Assembly: GCA_902762565.1 (NCBI GenBank) | Contig: CACWOS010000008.1 | Location: 1-64,000, forward strand | Source: an uncultured Prevotellaceae bacterium | GTDB lineage: Bacteria > Bacteroidota > Bacteroidia > Bacteroidales > Bacteroidaceae | Length of the DNA: 64,000 bases | Direction: 5' to 3' | Shown: positions 1 through 6,964 of the stretch, in pieces | Numbering within the stretch: the stretch's first letter is position 1 | Layout of the letters: the number at the start of each line of letters is the position of its first letter | Position numbers and translations under genes: made by a program | Notes under the pieces: model-generated | What the model was told of the DNA's origin: nothing | Seen by the model: the letters and a program-made list of their open reading frames with translations, nothing else | Databases searched by the model: none

Positions 1-447
1 GAGCTCCAGCATCTCCTCATCCTCAACCATATCGCACTTGTTCAGGAACACCACCAGACGGGGAACGTTTACCTGACGAGCGAGCAGGACGTGCTCACGG
101 GTCTGAGGCATAGGACCGTCAGTAGCAGCAACTACGAGGATAGCACCATCCATCTGAGCAGCACCAGTTACCATGTTCTTCACATAGTCAGCGTGGCCCG
201 GGCAGTCAACGTGAGCATAGTGACGCTTAGCGGTCTCATACTCAACGTGAGCGGTGTTAATAGTGATACCACGCTCCTTTTCCTCAGGAGCATTGTCGAT
301 CTGATCGAATGACTTAACCTCAGAGAGACCCTGCTTAGCCAGTACGGTGGTGATAGCAGCAGTCAGAGTAGTCTTACCGTGGTCAACGTGACCAATAGTA
401 CCGATGTTCACGTGCGGCTTGGTGCGCACAAATTGTTCTTTAGCCAT
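1..447 (-). CDS. tuf: Elongation factor Tu, N-terminal part (runs off window)
   Basis: EF-Tu is the GTPase that delivers aminoacyl-tRNA to the ribosome. The first 149 residues are present, starting [16 protein letters not shown] at the ATG at 445-447. All GTP-binding motifs of the visible part are intact: GHVDHGKT (G1), RGITIN (G2), DCPGH (G3) and NKCD (G4). The rest of the G domain and domains 2 and 3 lie beyond base 1. It follows the tRNA genes in the same direction, an arrangement like thrU-tyrU-glyT-thrT-tufB of E. coli, and is probably co-transcribed with them from the promoter near 900. Identification is near certain. Confidence 0.98.
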   Translation of the reverse strand, partial: MAKEQFVRTKPHVNIGTIGHVDHGKTTLTAAITTVLAKQGLSEVKSFDQIDNAPEEKERGITINTAHVEYETAKRHYAHVDCPGHADYVKNMVTGAAQMDGAILVVAATDGPMPQTREHVLLARQVNVPRLVVFLNKCDMVEDEEMLEL

Positions 448-508
448 AGCTTTTCTATTTTATTGTTTTATAAGTGAATTATCCGATTTAAATCGTCGTT
501 TTCTCAAG

Positions 509-580
<72 letters not shown>

Positions 581-589
581 GAGCTATGA

Positions 590-633
590 GCGGAAAACGG
601 GGCTCAGTGCTCTATCAACTGAGCTATTTCCGC
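590..633 (-). pseudogene. Truncated tRNA-Gly remnant (44 nt)
   Basis: The reverse strand has a complete acceptor stem (GCGGAAA...TTTCCGC) and D arm (GCTC...GAGC) typical of bacterial tRNA-Gly, but only about 11 nt lie between the D arm and the 3' acceptor strand. The anticodon arm, variable loop and most of the T arm are gone, so it cannot be a working tRNA. In the related E. coli order Thr-Tyr-Gly-Thr-tufB this position holds tRNA-Gly, which supports the reading as a deletion of roughly 28 nt rather than chance similarity. An assembly error is the main alternative. Confidence 0.8.
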
Positions 634-657
634 AACATCAACCTCCTCTTCAGGAAG

Positions 658-740
658 TGGGTGGTGATGGATTCGAACCACCGAAGTCGAAAGACAACAG
701 ATTTACAGTCTGCCCCATTTGGCCGCTCTGGAAACCACCC
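658..740 (-). tRNA. tRNA-Tyr (anticodon GTA)
   Basis: Class II tRNA on the reverse strand: acceptor GGGTGGT/ACCACCC, anticodon arm CAGA-CTGTAAA-TCTG with anticodon GTA, a long variable arm and a T loop TTCGAAT. The long variable arm is expected for bacterial tRNA-Tyr. Discriminator base is A at 658. Confidence 0.95.
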
Positions 741-766
741 TTAATGTTTTTCACCTCTCTCAGTTG

Positions 767-840
767 AGCCTCTTGTCGGATTCGAACCAACGACCCCGAG
801 ATTACAAATCACGTGCTCTGGCCAACTGAGCTAAAGAGGC
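767..840 (-). tRNA. tRNA-Thr (anticodon TGT)
   Basis: Cloverleaf on the reverse strand: acceptor GCCTCTT/AAGAGGC, D arm GCTC/GAGC, anticodon loop TTTGTAA (anticodon TGT), T loop TTCGAAT. The anticodon stem has one T-T mismatch. First gene of the tRNA-tuf transcription unit. Confidence 0.93.
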
Positions 841-894
841 TTGCTCTAAGCATCCGCTCCCCGATCGGAGTCTTCAACTGTCGGAAAGCGGATG

Positions 895-925
895 CAAAGG
901 TAGGCATTATTTTTGAATTACCAAA
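895..925 (-). promoter_or_regulatory. Promoter of the tRNA-tuf operon
   Basis: On the reverse strand TACCTTTG (895-902) matches the Bacteroidota -7 element TAnnTTTG, and TTTG (922-925) lies 19 nt upstream as the -33 element. Transcription should start near 889, about 50 nt before the first tRNA. Confidence 0.75.
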
Positions 926-942
926 ACTTTTCGAGCTTTTTT

Positions 943-1242
943 TTATCTATTTCTCAATTTTTCCTTAAATTTCTGCAGTTGAACCCTCATTGAATCCACA
1001 CAAAGGTCACAACTTTCCTCAAAAGTATCACTGGTTTTCTCAACAAACAGTGTCGATCCTGGCACATTAACAGTTATACTTACTTCCTTGTTCTGTGCGG
1101 TAGCAGGTTTCACCACTTTACATTGCACCTCTACTTTCTGAATATCTTCAAATGATTTCTCCAACTTGGCGACCTTCTTTTCGATGAACGCCTGTAATTT
1201 CTCAGTAGCGTCGAAATGAATCGACTGAATCTTAATTTCCAT
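943..1242 (-). CDS. hpf: Ribosome hibernation promoting factor, short form
   Basis: A 99-residue protein starting MEIKIQSIHFDATEKLQAFI, the typical start of the HPF/RaiA (YhbH/YfiA) family that binds the 30S subunit and stabilises inactive ribosomes in stationary phase. Its length fits the short form without the C-terminal dimerisation domain. It follows the recombinase gene by 35 nt and is likely co-transcribed with it. Unusually for this genome it has a strong Shine-Dalgarno sequence, GGAGG at 1248-1252, 5 nt before the ATG. Function is assigned by family resemblance. Confidence 0.92.
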   Translation of the reverse strand: MEIKIQSIHFDATEKLQAFIEKKVAKLEKSFEDIQKVEVQCKVVKPATAQNKEVSITVNVPGSTLFVEKTSDTFEESCDLCVDSMRVQLQKFKEKLRNR

Positions 1243-1247
1243 AGTTA

Positions 1248-1252
1248 CCTCC
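1248..1252 (-). promoter_or_regulatory. Shine-Dalgarno sequence of hpf
   Basis: GGAGG on the reverse strand, 5 nt from the ATG of hpf. Most other starts in this window have no such sequence, as usual in Bacteroidota, where the anti-Shine-Dalgarno end of 16S rRNA is reported to be occluded. Confidence 0.7.
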
Positions 1253-1277
1253 GTTTTTAAAGGGTAAATAAATAAGG

Positions 1278-2165
1278 TTACGCCCTTGGATGGGCATCTT
1301 TATACACTCTCTTCAGTTGTTCGAATGTCGTATGTGTGTATATCTCGGTGGTTGCCACGCTCTCATGCCCCAAGAGCTTGCGAACACTTTCCAGTCCAGC
1401 TCCATTGTTCAGCATTGCTGTTGCAAACGAGTGGCGAAGCACATGCGGTGAGCGTTTCTTCATCGTGGTAACCCGCGAGAGACCCGCTTTAACTATCAAC
1501 CCCACCTGAGCACGCGTTATCCGACATCCCTTATTGTTGAGGAAAAGTGCGGTTTCCTGTTTCACAGGTTGCTCGTCACGCTGTTGCATATACTCTTTCA
1601 GAGTCTGCTCCAGTTCCTCACCAAATGGCACAATACGCTGCTTGTTTCTCTTGCCTGTCACCTTCAACTGGCGATTGACGAAATCAATGTCCTGATCATT
1701 CAGGCCTACAAGTTCCGCCAGTCGGATGCCTGTCTCATAGAATAATATAATAATAGTACGCGCGCGCAAATCATCATAACTATTACTCCACATCTCAGGC
1801 TGGTCTATCAGGCGATCCATTTCTCCCTCACGCACGAACTGCGGCAGAGGCTTCATTCTTTTCGGACCCTTCACATGATGAGCAGGATCGCTAGACACCA
1901 GACCCCTCGACAAAGCAAAACGGAAAAAAGAACGCACGGCACTCAAGCAGTTGTTCACTGTGGATGCCATGTCGCCTTTATCCATCATGCTCTCCATCCA
2001 GTCACGGATCAAGTCAGAATCTACTGACTCCCAAGAGAGATGATTTTCTCGATTTTTGAAGTACGATTCAAAGTCTCGTAAGCTTCGCTCGTAGTTGCGT
2101 ACGGTAAGATCTGAACGATTCCGCTCGTAACGCAAGTAGTTCAAAAAATCTTCAATCATCAGCAT
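1278..2165 (-). CDS. Tyrosine recombinase, XerC/XerD type
   Basis: A 295-residue tyrosine recombinase. The N-terminal SAM-like core-binding domain (residues 1-95) starts MLMIEDFLNYLRYERNRSDL. The catalytic domain has all active residues: R148 (TGIRLAEL), K172, H241 and R244 (HVLRHSF), H267 (LLGHESV) and nucleophile Y276 (EIYTH). Xer proteins resolve chromosome dimers at dif. The conserved setting between rpsU and hpf, with no phage genes or att repeats, points to a housekeeping Xer protein rather than a mobile-element integrase. XerC and XerD cannot be told apart here. A second ATG (M3) is an equally good start. Confidence 0.9.
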   Translation of the reverse strand: MLMIEDFLNYLRYERNRSDLTVRNYERSLRDFESYFKNRENHLSWESVDSDLIRDWMESMMDKGDMASTVNNCLSAVRSFFRFALSRGLVSSDPAHHVKGPKRMKPLPQFVREGEMDRLIDQPEMWSNSYDDLRARTIIILFYETGIRLAELVGLNDQDIDFVNRQLKVTGKRNKQRIVPFGEELEQTLKEYMQQRDEQPVKQETALFLNNKGCRITRAQVGLIVKAGLSRVTTMKKRSPHVLRHSFATAMLNNGAGLESVRKLLGHESVATTEIYTHTTFEQLKRVYKDAHPRA

Positions 2166-2185
2166 CGTTGCATTGTTTTCGGCAA

Positions 2186-2193
2186 CGAAGTTA
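2186..2193 (-). promoter_or_regulatory. Weak candidate promoter before the recombinase gene
   Basis: TAACTTCG on the reverse strand is one base from the TAnnTTTG -7 consensus, about 20 nt from the recombinase start. The gene could instead be read through from rpsU, 68 nt upstream. Confidence 0.3.
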
Positions 2194-2233
2194 CGGAAAT
2201 TTCTTCAAACTACCAAATTTTTAGCCCACTTTT

Positions 2234-2425
2234 TTACTCTTCAGTGGCGCGGAGCTTCTGTACGTAAATAGCGTGTTCCATCTTCAGGCGCTTCAGTACA
2301 GATGGCTTGTCGAACTGCTGACGTGTGCGGAGTTCTTTCACAACACCTGTCTTTTCGAACTTTCTCTTGAACTTCTTGAGGGCCTTTTCGATGTTCTCGC
2401 CTTCCTTTACTGGTACAATAATCAT
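2234..2425 (-). CDS. rpsU: 30S ribosomal protein bS21
   Basis: A 63-residue basic protein beginning MIIVPVKEGENIEKALKKFK with the FDKPSVLKRLK segment characteristic of Bacteroidota bS21. In this phylum bS21 belongs to the protein pocket (with bS6 and bS18) that hides the 3' end of 16S rRNA. There is no Shine-Dalgarno sequence; the 20 nt before the ATG are A-rich. A promoter lies at 2496-2503, giving a leader of about 65 nt. Confidence 0.95.
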   Translation of the reverse strand: MIIVPVKEGENIEKALKKFKRKFEKTGVVKELRTRQQFDKPSVLKRLKMEHAIYVQKLRATEE

Positions 2426-2495
2426 TTTGTTCTTTTTGCTTTAAATTTTTAAATTACACATATGCTTTCGGACGTTGTGCCACGATAAGCGGGTG

Positions 2496-2503
2496 CAAAA
2501 TTA
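2496..2503 (-). promoter_or_regulatory. Promoter -7 element of rpsU
   Basis: TAATTTTG on the reverse strand fits TAnnTTTG. The predicted start is near 2490, about 65 nt upstream of rpsU. Confidence 0.6.
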
Positions 2504-2563
2504 CAACTTATTTACTAAACAGCCAAACGTTTTCTCGTTTTTTTGTTTCTAGTCAGATGAAAA

Positions 2564-2587
2564 GGTGTATAAAGAGAGCTATACACT
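2564..2587 (-). terminator. Terminator of the rplM-rpsI-rpsB-tsf operon
   Basis: A 7-8 bp hairpin GTGTATA/TATACAC with an 8-nt loop, followed in the reverse-strand transcript by CUUUUC. It lies 20 nt after the tsf stop codon. Confidence 0.55.
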
Positions 2588-2606
2588 CCCTTTATACATA
2601 ACCTAT

Positions 2607-3554
2607 TTAGTCTGCTACCAAGGTGAAGCGCTTGAAAGCGGTGATCTTCAGATCCTTGTCCTGCTTGGCAAGCCACTGAGCAACAGTAGCCTTATCGCCA
2701 TCACCGAACTGGAACTCCTGGTCAACCAGGCAGCTCTCCTTCAGGAATTTCTGAACACGGCCCTTGGCGATGTTCTCAATCATAGGCATCTTGAGGTTAG
2801 CCTCGCCCTCAACCTTTGCGTCAGCAATGATCTTGCGAGCCTCGTCAGCCTGCTCCTGAACGAGGTTGGGATTCAGGCCAGCCTTCTTAAGCTTCATCTC
2901 AACGAACTTCTCAACCTGCTCCAGCTTGGTCTTCTCGAAAGAGGTCTTGTACTCCTCGTCGAGGATCTTCTGGTCAACGCTCTGAGCGTCGAGAGCAACG
3001 GGCTTCATAGCAGCAACCTGCATAGCTACGAGGTGACCCTGCTCAGCAGCGGGCTTGTTGGTCTGTACCATGGTACACAGAGTGTGCTTACCCATGTGGT
3101 CATAAACCTCCACGTTGTCACCCTCGAGAGTCAGGTAGCCATCCAACTCCATCTTCTCACCAGTGATACCACTGCGCTGTGCAACAGCCTCCTGAGCGGT
3201 CTGACCGTTAACAGTCAGATTCTTTACAGCCTCCAGGTCAGCAGCCTTGGCAGCGATAGCAGCATCGAGGATACTCTGAGTCAGAGCGATGAAGTCGGCA
3301 CCGTTAGCCACAAAGTCAGTCTCGCACTTCAGGGCGAGCATAGCAGCGAAGCCATCCACCTTCTTTACGAGTACACAACCATTAGAAGTCTCACGGTCGC
3401 TACGCTTAGCAGCGATAGCCAGACCACGCTCACGGAGCAGTTCCTTAGCTTTGTCGAAGTCGCCCTCAGCCTCAGTCAGAGCCTTCTTAACGTCAGCCAG
3501 ACCAGCGCCAGTCATTGCGCGAAGCTTCTTAATATCGTCAATTGAAATTGCCAT
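2607..3554 (-). CDS. tsf: Elongation factor Ts
   Basis: EF-Ts is the guanine nucleotide exchange factor for EF-Tu. The 315-residue product starts MAISIDDIKKLRAMTGAGLADVKKALTEAEGDF, with the UBA-like N-terminal domain and the TDFVA signature (CETDFVANG, about residue 80). It follows rpsB as in most bacteria and is the last gene of the four-gene ribosomal operon. The gap to rpsB holds an 8-nt tandem array whose A/G-rich reverse strand lies just upstream of the start. A long open frame on the opposite strand is a codon-composition shadow. Confidence 0.97.
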   Translation of the reverse strand: MAISIDDIKKLRAMTGAGLADVKKALTEAEGDFDKAKELLRERGLAIAAKRSDRETSNGCVLVKKVDGFAAMLALKCETDFVANGADFIALTQSILDAAIAAKAADLEAVKNLTVNGQTAQEAVAQRSGITGEKMELDGYLTLEGDNVEVYDHMGKHTLCTMVQTNKPAAEQGHLVAMQVAAMKPVALDAQSVDQKILDEEYKTSFEKTKLEQVEKFVEMKLKKAGLNPNLVQEQADEARKIIADAKVEGEANLKMPMIENIAKGRVQKFLKESCLVDQEFQFGDGDKATVAQWLAKQDKDLKITAFKRFTLVAD

Positions 3555-3560
3555 TGTTAT

Positions 3561-3596
3561 TTTACCTTTTTACTTTTTTACCTTTTTACTTTTTAA
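3561..3596. repeat. Tandem octamer array between rpsB and tsf
   Basis: Four units of the TTTTTACC/TTTTTACT type at 8-nt spacing (TAC at 3563, 3571, 3579, 3587). The array runs from next to the rpsB stop codon to just before the tsf start. The same family occurs inside gldK (43427-43458) and between porP and gldK (43518-43560). Confidence 0.85.
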
Positions 3597-4445
3597 TTAC
3601 TCAGCAGCAGCCTCTTCAGCAGCGGGAGCGGCCTCCTCAGCTACGGGAGCCTCTTCAGCAGCCTTACGGGGCTTGCGAGCCTGACGACGGGGTTTGTCTT
3701 CAGCTTCGACCTCAGCATCAGCCTGAGCGTCAGCAGCCTTCTCGTCAGCCTTCTCGACCTTACGCTCCTCGATACCCTCGTTGATGGCAGCGCAGCAAGC
3801 AGTGAGGATAGCCTCTACTGAATCCTTGGCATCGTCGTTAGCAGGGATTACGAAGTCGATGTTCTTAGGATCGCTATTGGTATCAACAATACCGAATACG
3901 GGGATACCCAGACGGTTTGCCTCACGAACAGCAATATTCTCCTTCAGCACGTCAACAACGAACAGTGCGCTGGGCAGACGGGTCAGGTCGGCAATAGAAC
4001 CAAGGTTCTTCTCCAGCTTAGCACGCTGACGGGTAACCTGAAGCAACTCACGCTTTGACAGGTTGGCATAGGTACCGTCCTGCATCAGCTTATCGATGTT
4101 CGCCATTTTCTTAACGGCCTTGCGGATAGTCGGGAAGTTGGTCAACATACCACCCGGCCAACGCTCAATGACGTAAGGCATACCAACGCTCTGAGCCTTC
4201 TCAGCGATGATTTCCTTGGTCTGTTTTTTAGTAGCGACGAACAGGATCTTCTTGCCGCTCTTGGCAATCTGCTTCAATGCATCGGCAGCCTCGTCAATCT
4301 TAACGACTGTCTTGTGGAGGTCGATGATGTGGATACCGTTACGCTCAGTATAGATGTAAGGAGCCATTGCGGGGTTCCACTTGCGCTTCAGGTGGCCAAA
4401 GTGACAGCCAGCCTGCAATAATTGGTCAAAATTTGTTCTTGCCAT
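3597..4445 (-). CDS. rpsB: 30S ribosomal protein uS2
   Basis: A 282-residue protein beginning MARTNFDQLLQAGCHFGHLKRKWNP, with the KILFVATKKQ and ERWPGGMLTNF signatures of S2. After about residue 225 comes a low-complexity tail rich in Ala, Glu and Lys ending in repeated EEAAP/AEE segments, so the protein is longer than E. coli S2 (241). Such tails vary and are probably disordered. Third gene of the operon; the gap to rpsI holds a 9-nt tandem array. Confidence 0.97.
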   Translation of the reverse strand: MARTNFDQLLQAGCHFGHLKRKWNPAMAPYIYTERNGIHIIDLHKTVVKIDEAADALKQIAKSGKKILFVATKKQTKEIIAEKAQSVGMPYVIERWPGGMLTNFPTIRKAVKKMANIDKLMQDGTYANLSKRELLQVTRQRAKLEKNLGSIADLTRLPSALFVVDVLKENIAVREANRLGIPVFGIVDTNSDPKNIDFVIPANDDAKDSVEAILTACCAAINEGIEERKVEKADEKAADAQADAEVEAEDKPRRQARKPRKAAEEAPVAEEAAPAAEEAAAE

Positions 4446-4517
4446 TGTTTCTTTTCTTCTTTTAAATTGTTTACTTTCTTTTTAATTCTGTTTTTTTAGA
4501 ATCAACCAGCGGGTAGT

Positions 4518-4553
4518 CTAGTTGTACTAGTCTTACTAGCAGTACTAGCCAGA
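4518..4553. repeat. Tandem nonamer (CTAGNNNNN) array between rpsI and rpsB
   Basis: Four consecutive 9-mers beginning with CTAG (4518, 4527, 4536, 4545): CTAGTTGTA, CTAGTCTTA, CTAGCAGTA, CTAGCCAGA. The same CTAG nonamer type occurs in frame inside waaA at 28781-28825. The rest of the 143-nt gap is A/T-rich with no gene. Confidence 0.85.
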
Positions 4554-4588
4554 GTCCCGTCAGTTTAGATACTAAACGGTTCAGTATA

Positions 4589-4975
4589 TTAACGCTTACT
4601 GAACTGGAAGCGACGACGAGCCTTGGGCCGACCTGGCTTCTTACGCTCAACCTCACGAGCATCGCGGGTCAGGAAACCAGCATCCTTCAGCTTTTTCTTA
4701 TCCTCGTCGTTGATCTTCACCAGTGCGCGAGCAATGGCGAGACGCAGGGCCTGGCTCTGGCCAGTGAAACCACCACCGTCGAGGTTTACCTTAATGTCAT
4801 ATTTCTCAGCTACCTCCAGCAGGTTCAGCGGCTGCTTAACCACATACTGCAGGATAGCAGAGGGGAAGTAAACTTCCAAATCTTTCTTGTTGATCGTGAT
4901 CTTGCCAGTACCCTCTGACAGATAAACGCGAGCTACTGAGCTCTTGCGACGACCTATTGCGTTGATGTATTCCAT
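4589..4975 (-). CDS. rpsI: 30S ribosomal protein uS9
   Basis: A 128-residue protein starting MEYINAIGRRKSSVARVYL with the GGGFTGQSQALRLAIARAL signature and the basic tail KARRRFQFSKR that reaches the P-site tRNA. It follows rplM by 16 nt, the classic L13-S9 pair. Confidence 0.97.
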   Translation of the reverse strand: MEYINAIGRRKSSVARVYLSEGTGKITINKKDLEVYFPSAILQYVVKQPLNLLEVAEKYDIKVNLDGGGFTGQSQALRLAIARALVKINDEDKKKLKDAGFLTRDAREVERKKPGRPKARRRFQFSKR

Positions 4976-4991
4976 TGTGTCTATACCTTAT

Positions 4992-5459
4992 TTATTTATA
5001 CTGGTTAATATCGATTGCTTTGGGCTTCTGTGCCTCGTGCGGATGCTCTGTTCCCTCGTAAACGTAGAGGTTGTTCAGCAGTGCGCGACCAAGAGGGCCT
5101 TTGGGCAGCATACCCTTCACAGCGTGCTTCAGAATGCGCTCTGTGCCGAAAGGCTTCTTGCGAAGTTCAGCAGGCGTATTGAAACGCTGTCCACCGGGAT
5201 AGCCAGTGTAACGAGTGTAGACTTTGTCAGTCTCCTTCTTACCAGTGAAGACAATCTTCTGGGCGTTGATGATAATAACGTTGTCGCCACAGTCCTGGTT
5301 AGGAGTGAAAGTGGGCTTGTACTTTCCGCGGATGATCTTAGCGACCTTTGAAGCCAGACGGCCTACTACCTGATCGGTAGCGTCGATGACCACCCATTCC
5401 TTCTGCTCACGAGCAGCTTCCTTAGATACGGAAACGGTCTTGTAACTTAAAGTGTTCAT
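4992..5459 (-). CDS. rplM: 50S ribosomal protein uL13
   Basis: A 155-residue protein starting MNTLSYKTVSVSKEAAREQK, with VIDATDQVVGRLAS and the internal GMLPKGPLGRALLNNLYVYEG typical of L13. First gene of rplM-rpsI-rpsB-tsf. It is preceded by a long structured leader, suggesting autoregulation of the operon. Confidence 0.97.
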   Translation of the reverse strand: MNTLSYKTVSVSKEAAREQKEWVVIDATDQVVGRLASKVAKIIRGKYKPTFTPNQDCGDNVIIINAQKIVFTGKKETDKVYTRYTGYPGGQRFNTPAELRKKPFGTERILKHAVKGMLPKGPLGRALLNNLYVYEGTEHPHEAQKPKAIDINQYK

Positions 5460-5660
5460 TTCTTCTTTTTAAATTTTACTACTAAAAAACATATTTCTTC
5501 ATCTCTATTATGCGCACAAACACCACCAGCAGAGGTCTAACTCTCTGCAAGCAGTCTAACGTACGCTGAACCAGCACTCTCACGAACCACCTTGCCCGGC
5601 CAAAGACACGGCTATTCCGCACTAATCCACGGGGATTCTAAGTCTCTCCCCAATAATCGG
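5460..5660 (-). promoter_or_regulatory. Structured 5' leader of the rplM operon
   Basis: About 200 nt separate the predicted start (near 5658) from the rplM ATG with no open frame of note. The reverse-strand RNA has a 5-bp GGGGA/UCCCC hairpin (5631-5651) close to its 5' end, a GC-rich middle, and a 6-bp GCAGAG/CUCUGC hairpin (5529-5548). The last 60 nt before the ATG are A/U-rich. A leader of this kind ahead of a ribosomal protein operon usually binds one of the encoded proteins; here the likely ligand would be uL13. I cannot match it to a named RNA family from memory. Confidence 0.5.
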
Positions 5661-5664
5661 ACTG

Positions 5665-5672
5665 CAAAGGTA
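5665..5672 (-). promoter_or_regulatory. Promoter -7 element of the rplM operon
   Basis: TACCTTTG on the reverse strand, a perfect TAnnTTTG match. Predicted start about 5658. No exact TTTG was found at the -33 spacing. Confidence 0.65.
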
Positions 5673-6090
5673 CGACTAAAAAATGAAATACGAAAGGTGA
5701 AAAGCAAAAAACAGGTTCAAAAGACCAATATTTATGATTATTTAACCAAAATTCACTTCATCAACGGACGGGAGGTGTTAGGGATATGTATGCGTATCAC
5801 CTCCCGTGCCCTAGTCCCTTTGCCTATCTGCATTTGAGCCTTGTGACGTGAGGAGGGGAGGTATTTTCACAGTCAATCTAGATCAGGAAACGACAGTAAA
5901 TTAGGGCAAGGAACGCCCGCTACGGGCGGAAGGCCCTTCCGCTTCCTTCTCGCGACCCGTCCGCACGTAGCGGAAGGGGCGTCCGCTTCCTTCGGACGAG
6001 GTGCTTGCTTCCTTCGGACAATGCGTCCGCTACCTTCGCACCACTGGGTTGAAGCCTTCCTACAAAGTTACTACGCATGGGGTAGAAAGT
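5673..6090. other. Intergenic region without a gene
   Basis: No convincing coding region lies between the rplM promoter and the end of the HAD gene; the one open frame on the plus strand has no recognisable sequence and crosses the rplM promoter. The region holds an isolated 10-bp hairpin ACGGGAGGTG/CACCTCCCGT (5768-5807) without a U-tract, followed by a GC-rich repeat block at 5902-6060. Confidence 0.6.
5902..6060. repeat. GC-rich palindromic repeat block
   Basis: A stretch of short inverted and direct repeats, clearly more GC-rich than its surroundings: GCCCGCTACGGGC hairpin, GGAAGGCCCTTCC palindrome, GTCCGCTTCCTTCGGAC hairpin and several CGTCCGCT / TTCCTTCGG words. A shorter block with the same words lies at 37446-37530. 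Both sit in gaps downstream of a minus-strand gene. Non-coding, REP-like in look; origin unknown. Confidence 0.6.
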
Positions 6091-6792
6091 TTACGACAGC
6101 ACATCGAGTATTTCAGAGAAGTGCTCGATTTTACGAAGGCGTTCGTGGGGAAATTCTTCAGACTTCTCCATAGCCCAAACCACATGGTAGGGGATGTGGA
6201 CTGCCCAGGCACCAGCGGCAAGGGCTGGAGCAATGTCGGAGCGGAAAGAGTTGCCAATCATGATGGTCTGCTCTGGGGCAACGCCTAGGTTCTCGCAAAG
6301 TTGACGGTATTCGCGTTCGGTCTTGTTCGAAACGGTCTCCATGTGAGTGAAGTATTGCTCCAAGCCAGAACGCTGTAGTTTGGACTCCTGGTCCATCAGT
6401 TCGCCCTTGGTAAAGACAACGAGACGATAGCGACGCATATCAGCCAACTGCTTGAGGGTTTCTTCCACCTCAGGCAGTGGTGTCGTAGGAAACTCCAACA
6501 GCTCCTTGCCCATATCCAACAGTTGCTGGATAATGTCACCTGTTAACTGCTCATGAGTAACCCGTACGGCATTCTCTATCAAGGACAGCGTGAAGGCCTT
6601 GGTGCCATAACCCGTCAGTGAGAGGTTCTTGCGCTCCGTATTGACTAGTCCCTCGCTCACCTCACGCGCCGCAGCCCACGGACTGAGCAACTCGCAACAA
6701 CGACGTTCCACATTGTCGAACCACGACTGACAGTCCCACAGGGTGTCGTCAGCATCGAATGCCAACACTTTTATTTCGTCATTAATCTTCAT
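6091..6792 (-). CDS. HAD superfamily hydrolase
   Basis: A 233-residue HAD-type phosphatase. Motif I is VLAFDADDTLWD with nucleophile D13 and acid/base D15, motif II is VVFTKG, and motif IV is TIMIGNSFRSDIAPALAAG. A helical cap follows motif I. The substrate cannot be told. A longer frame begins at a non-ATG codon at 6846, but the -7 element at 6801-6808 lies inside that extension, so I place the start at the ATG of 6790-6792 (6795 is also possible). The transcript would then have almost no leader. Divergent from mdh. Confidence 0.85.
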   Translation of the reverse strand: MKINDEIKVLAFDADDTLWDCQSWFDNVERRCCELLSPWAAAREVSEGLVNTERKNLSLTGYGTKAFTLSLIENAVRVTHEQLTGDIIQQLLDMGKELLEFPTTPLPEVEETLKQLADMRRYRLVVFTKGELMDQESKLQRSGLEQYFTHMETVSNKTEREYRQLCENLGVAPEQTIMIGNSFRSDIAPALAAGAWAVHIPYHVVWAMEKSEEFPHERLRKIEHFSEILDVLS

Positions 6793-6800
6793 CATGACTG

Positions 6801-6808
6801 CAAAGGTA
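6801..6808 (-). promoter_or_regulatory. Promoter -7 element of the HAD gene (near-leaderless)
   Basis: TACCTTTG on the reverse strand. Its last base is only 6 nt from the ATG at 6795 (9 nt from 6792), so the transcript would start at or next to the start codon. Confidence 0.55.
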
Positions 6809-6915
6809 GCAAAAATCACACAATTTTTGTCATACGGAGTTTGCAAAGAAGAGTGTTTTCAGATTAAATAACATTTTAATTCACGTTTCCCTTTACATTA
6901 TTAATAAATTATTTG

Positions 6916-6923
6916 TAACTTTG
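6916..6923 (+). promoter_or_regulatory. Promoter -7 element of mdh
   Basis: TAACTTTG fits TAnnTTTG. Start expected near 6930, about 35 nt before the mdh ATG. Confidence 0.65.
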
Positions 6924-6964
6924 CACCATTCGAATAAAAAGTTAATAATAATACAGGTAAAATT

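Noticed and set aside
1278..2165. Integrase of a mobile element next to tRNA genes
   Set aside because: The setting rpsU - recombinase - hpf - tRNA - tuf looks like a housekeeping arrangement; no att repeats or phage genes are seen.
2565..3545. A 326-codon open frame on the plus strand opposite tsf
   Set aside because: It lies fully antisense to EF-Ts, has Leu/Ser-rich sequence typical of reverse reading of a charged protein, and no promoter or recognisable domain.
4471..4662. A 63-codon frame reading through the CTAG nonamer array
   Set aside because: Overlaps the end of rpsI out of frame; its sequence is only the translated repeat.
5592..5837. An 81-codon frame on the plus strand in the rplM upstream gap
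   Set aside because: No recognisable sequence; it crosses the rplM promoter and leader on the opposite strand.
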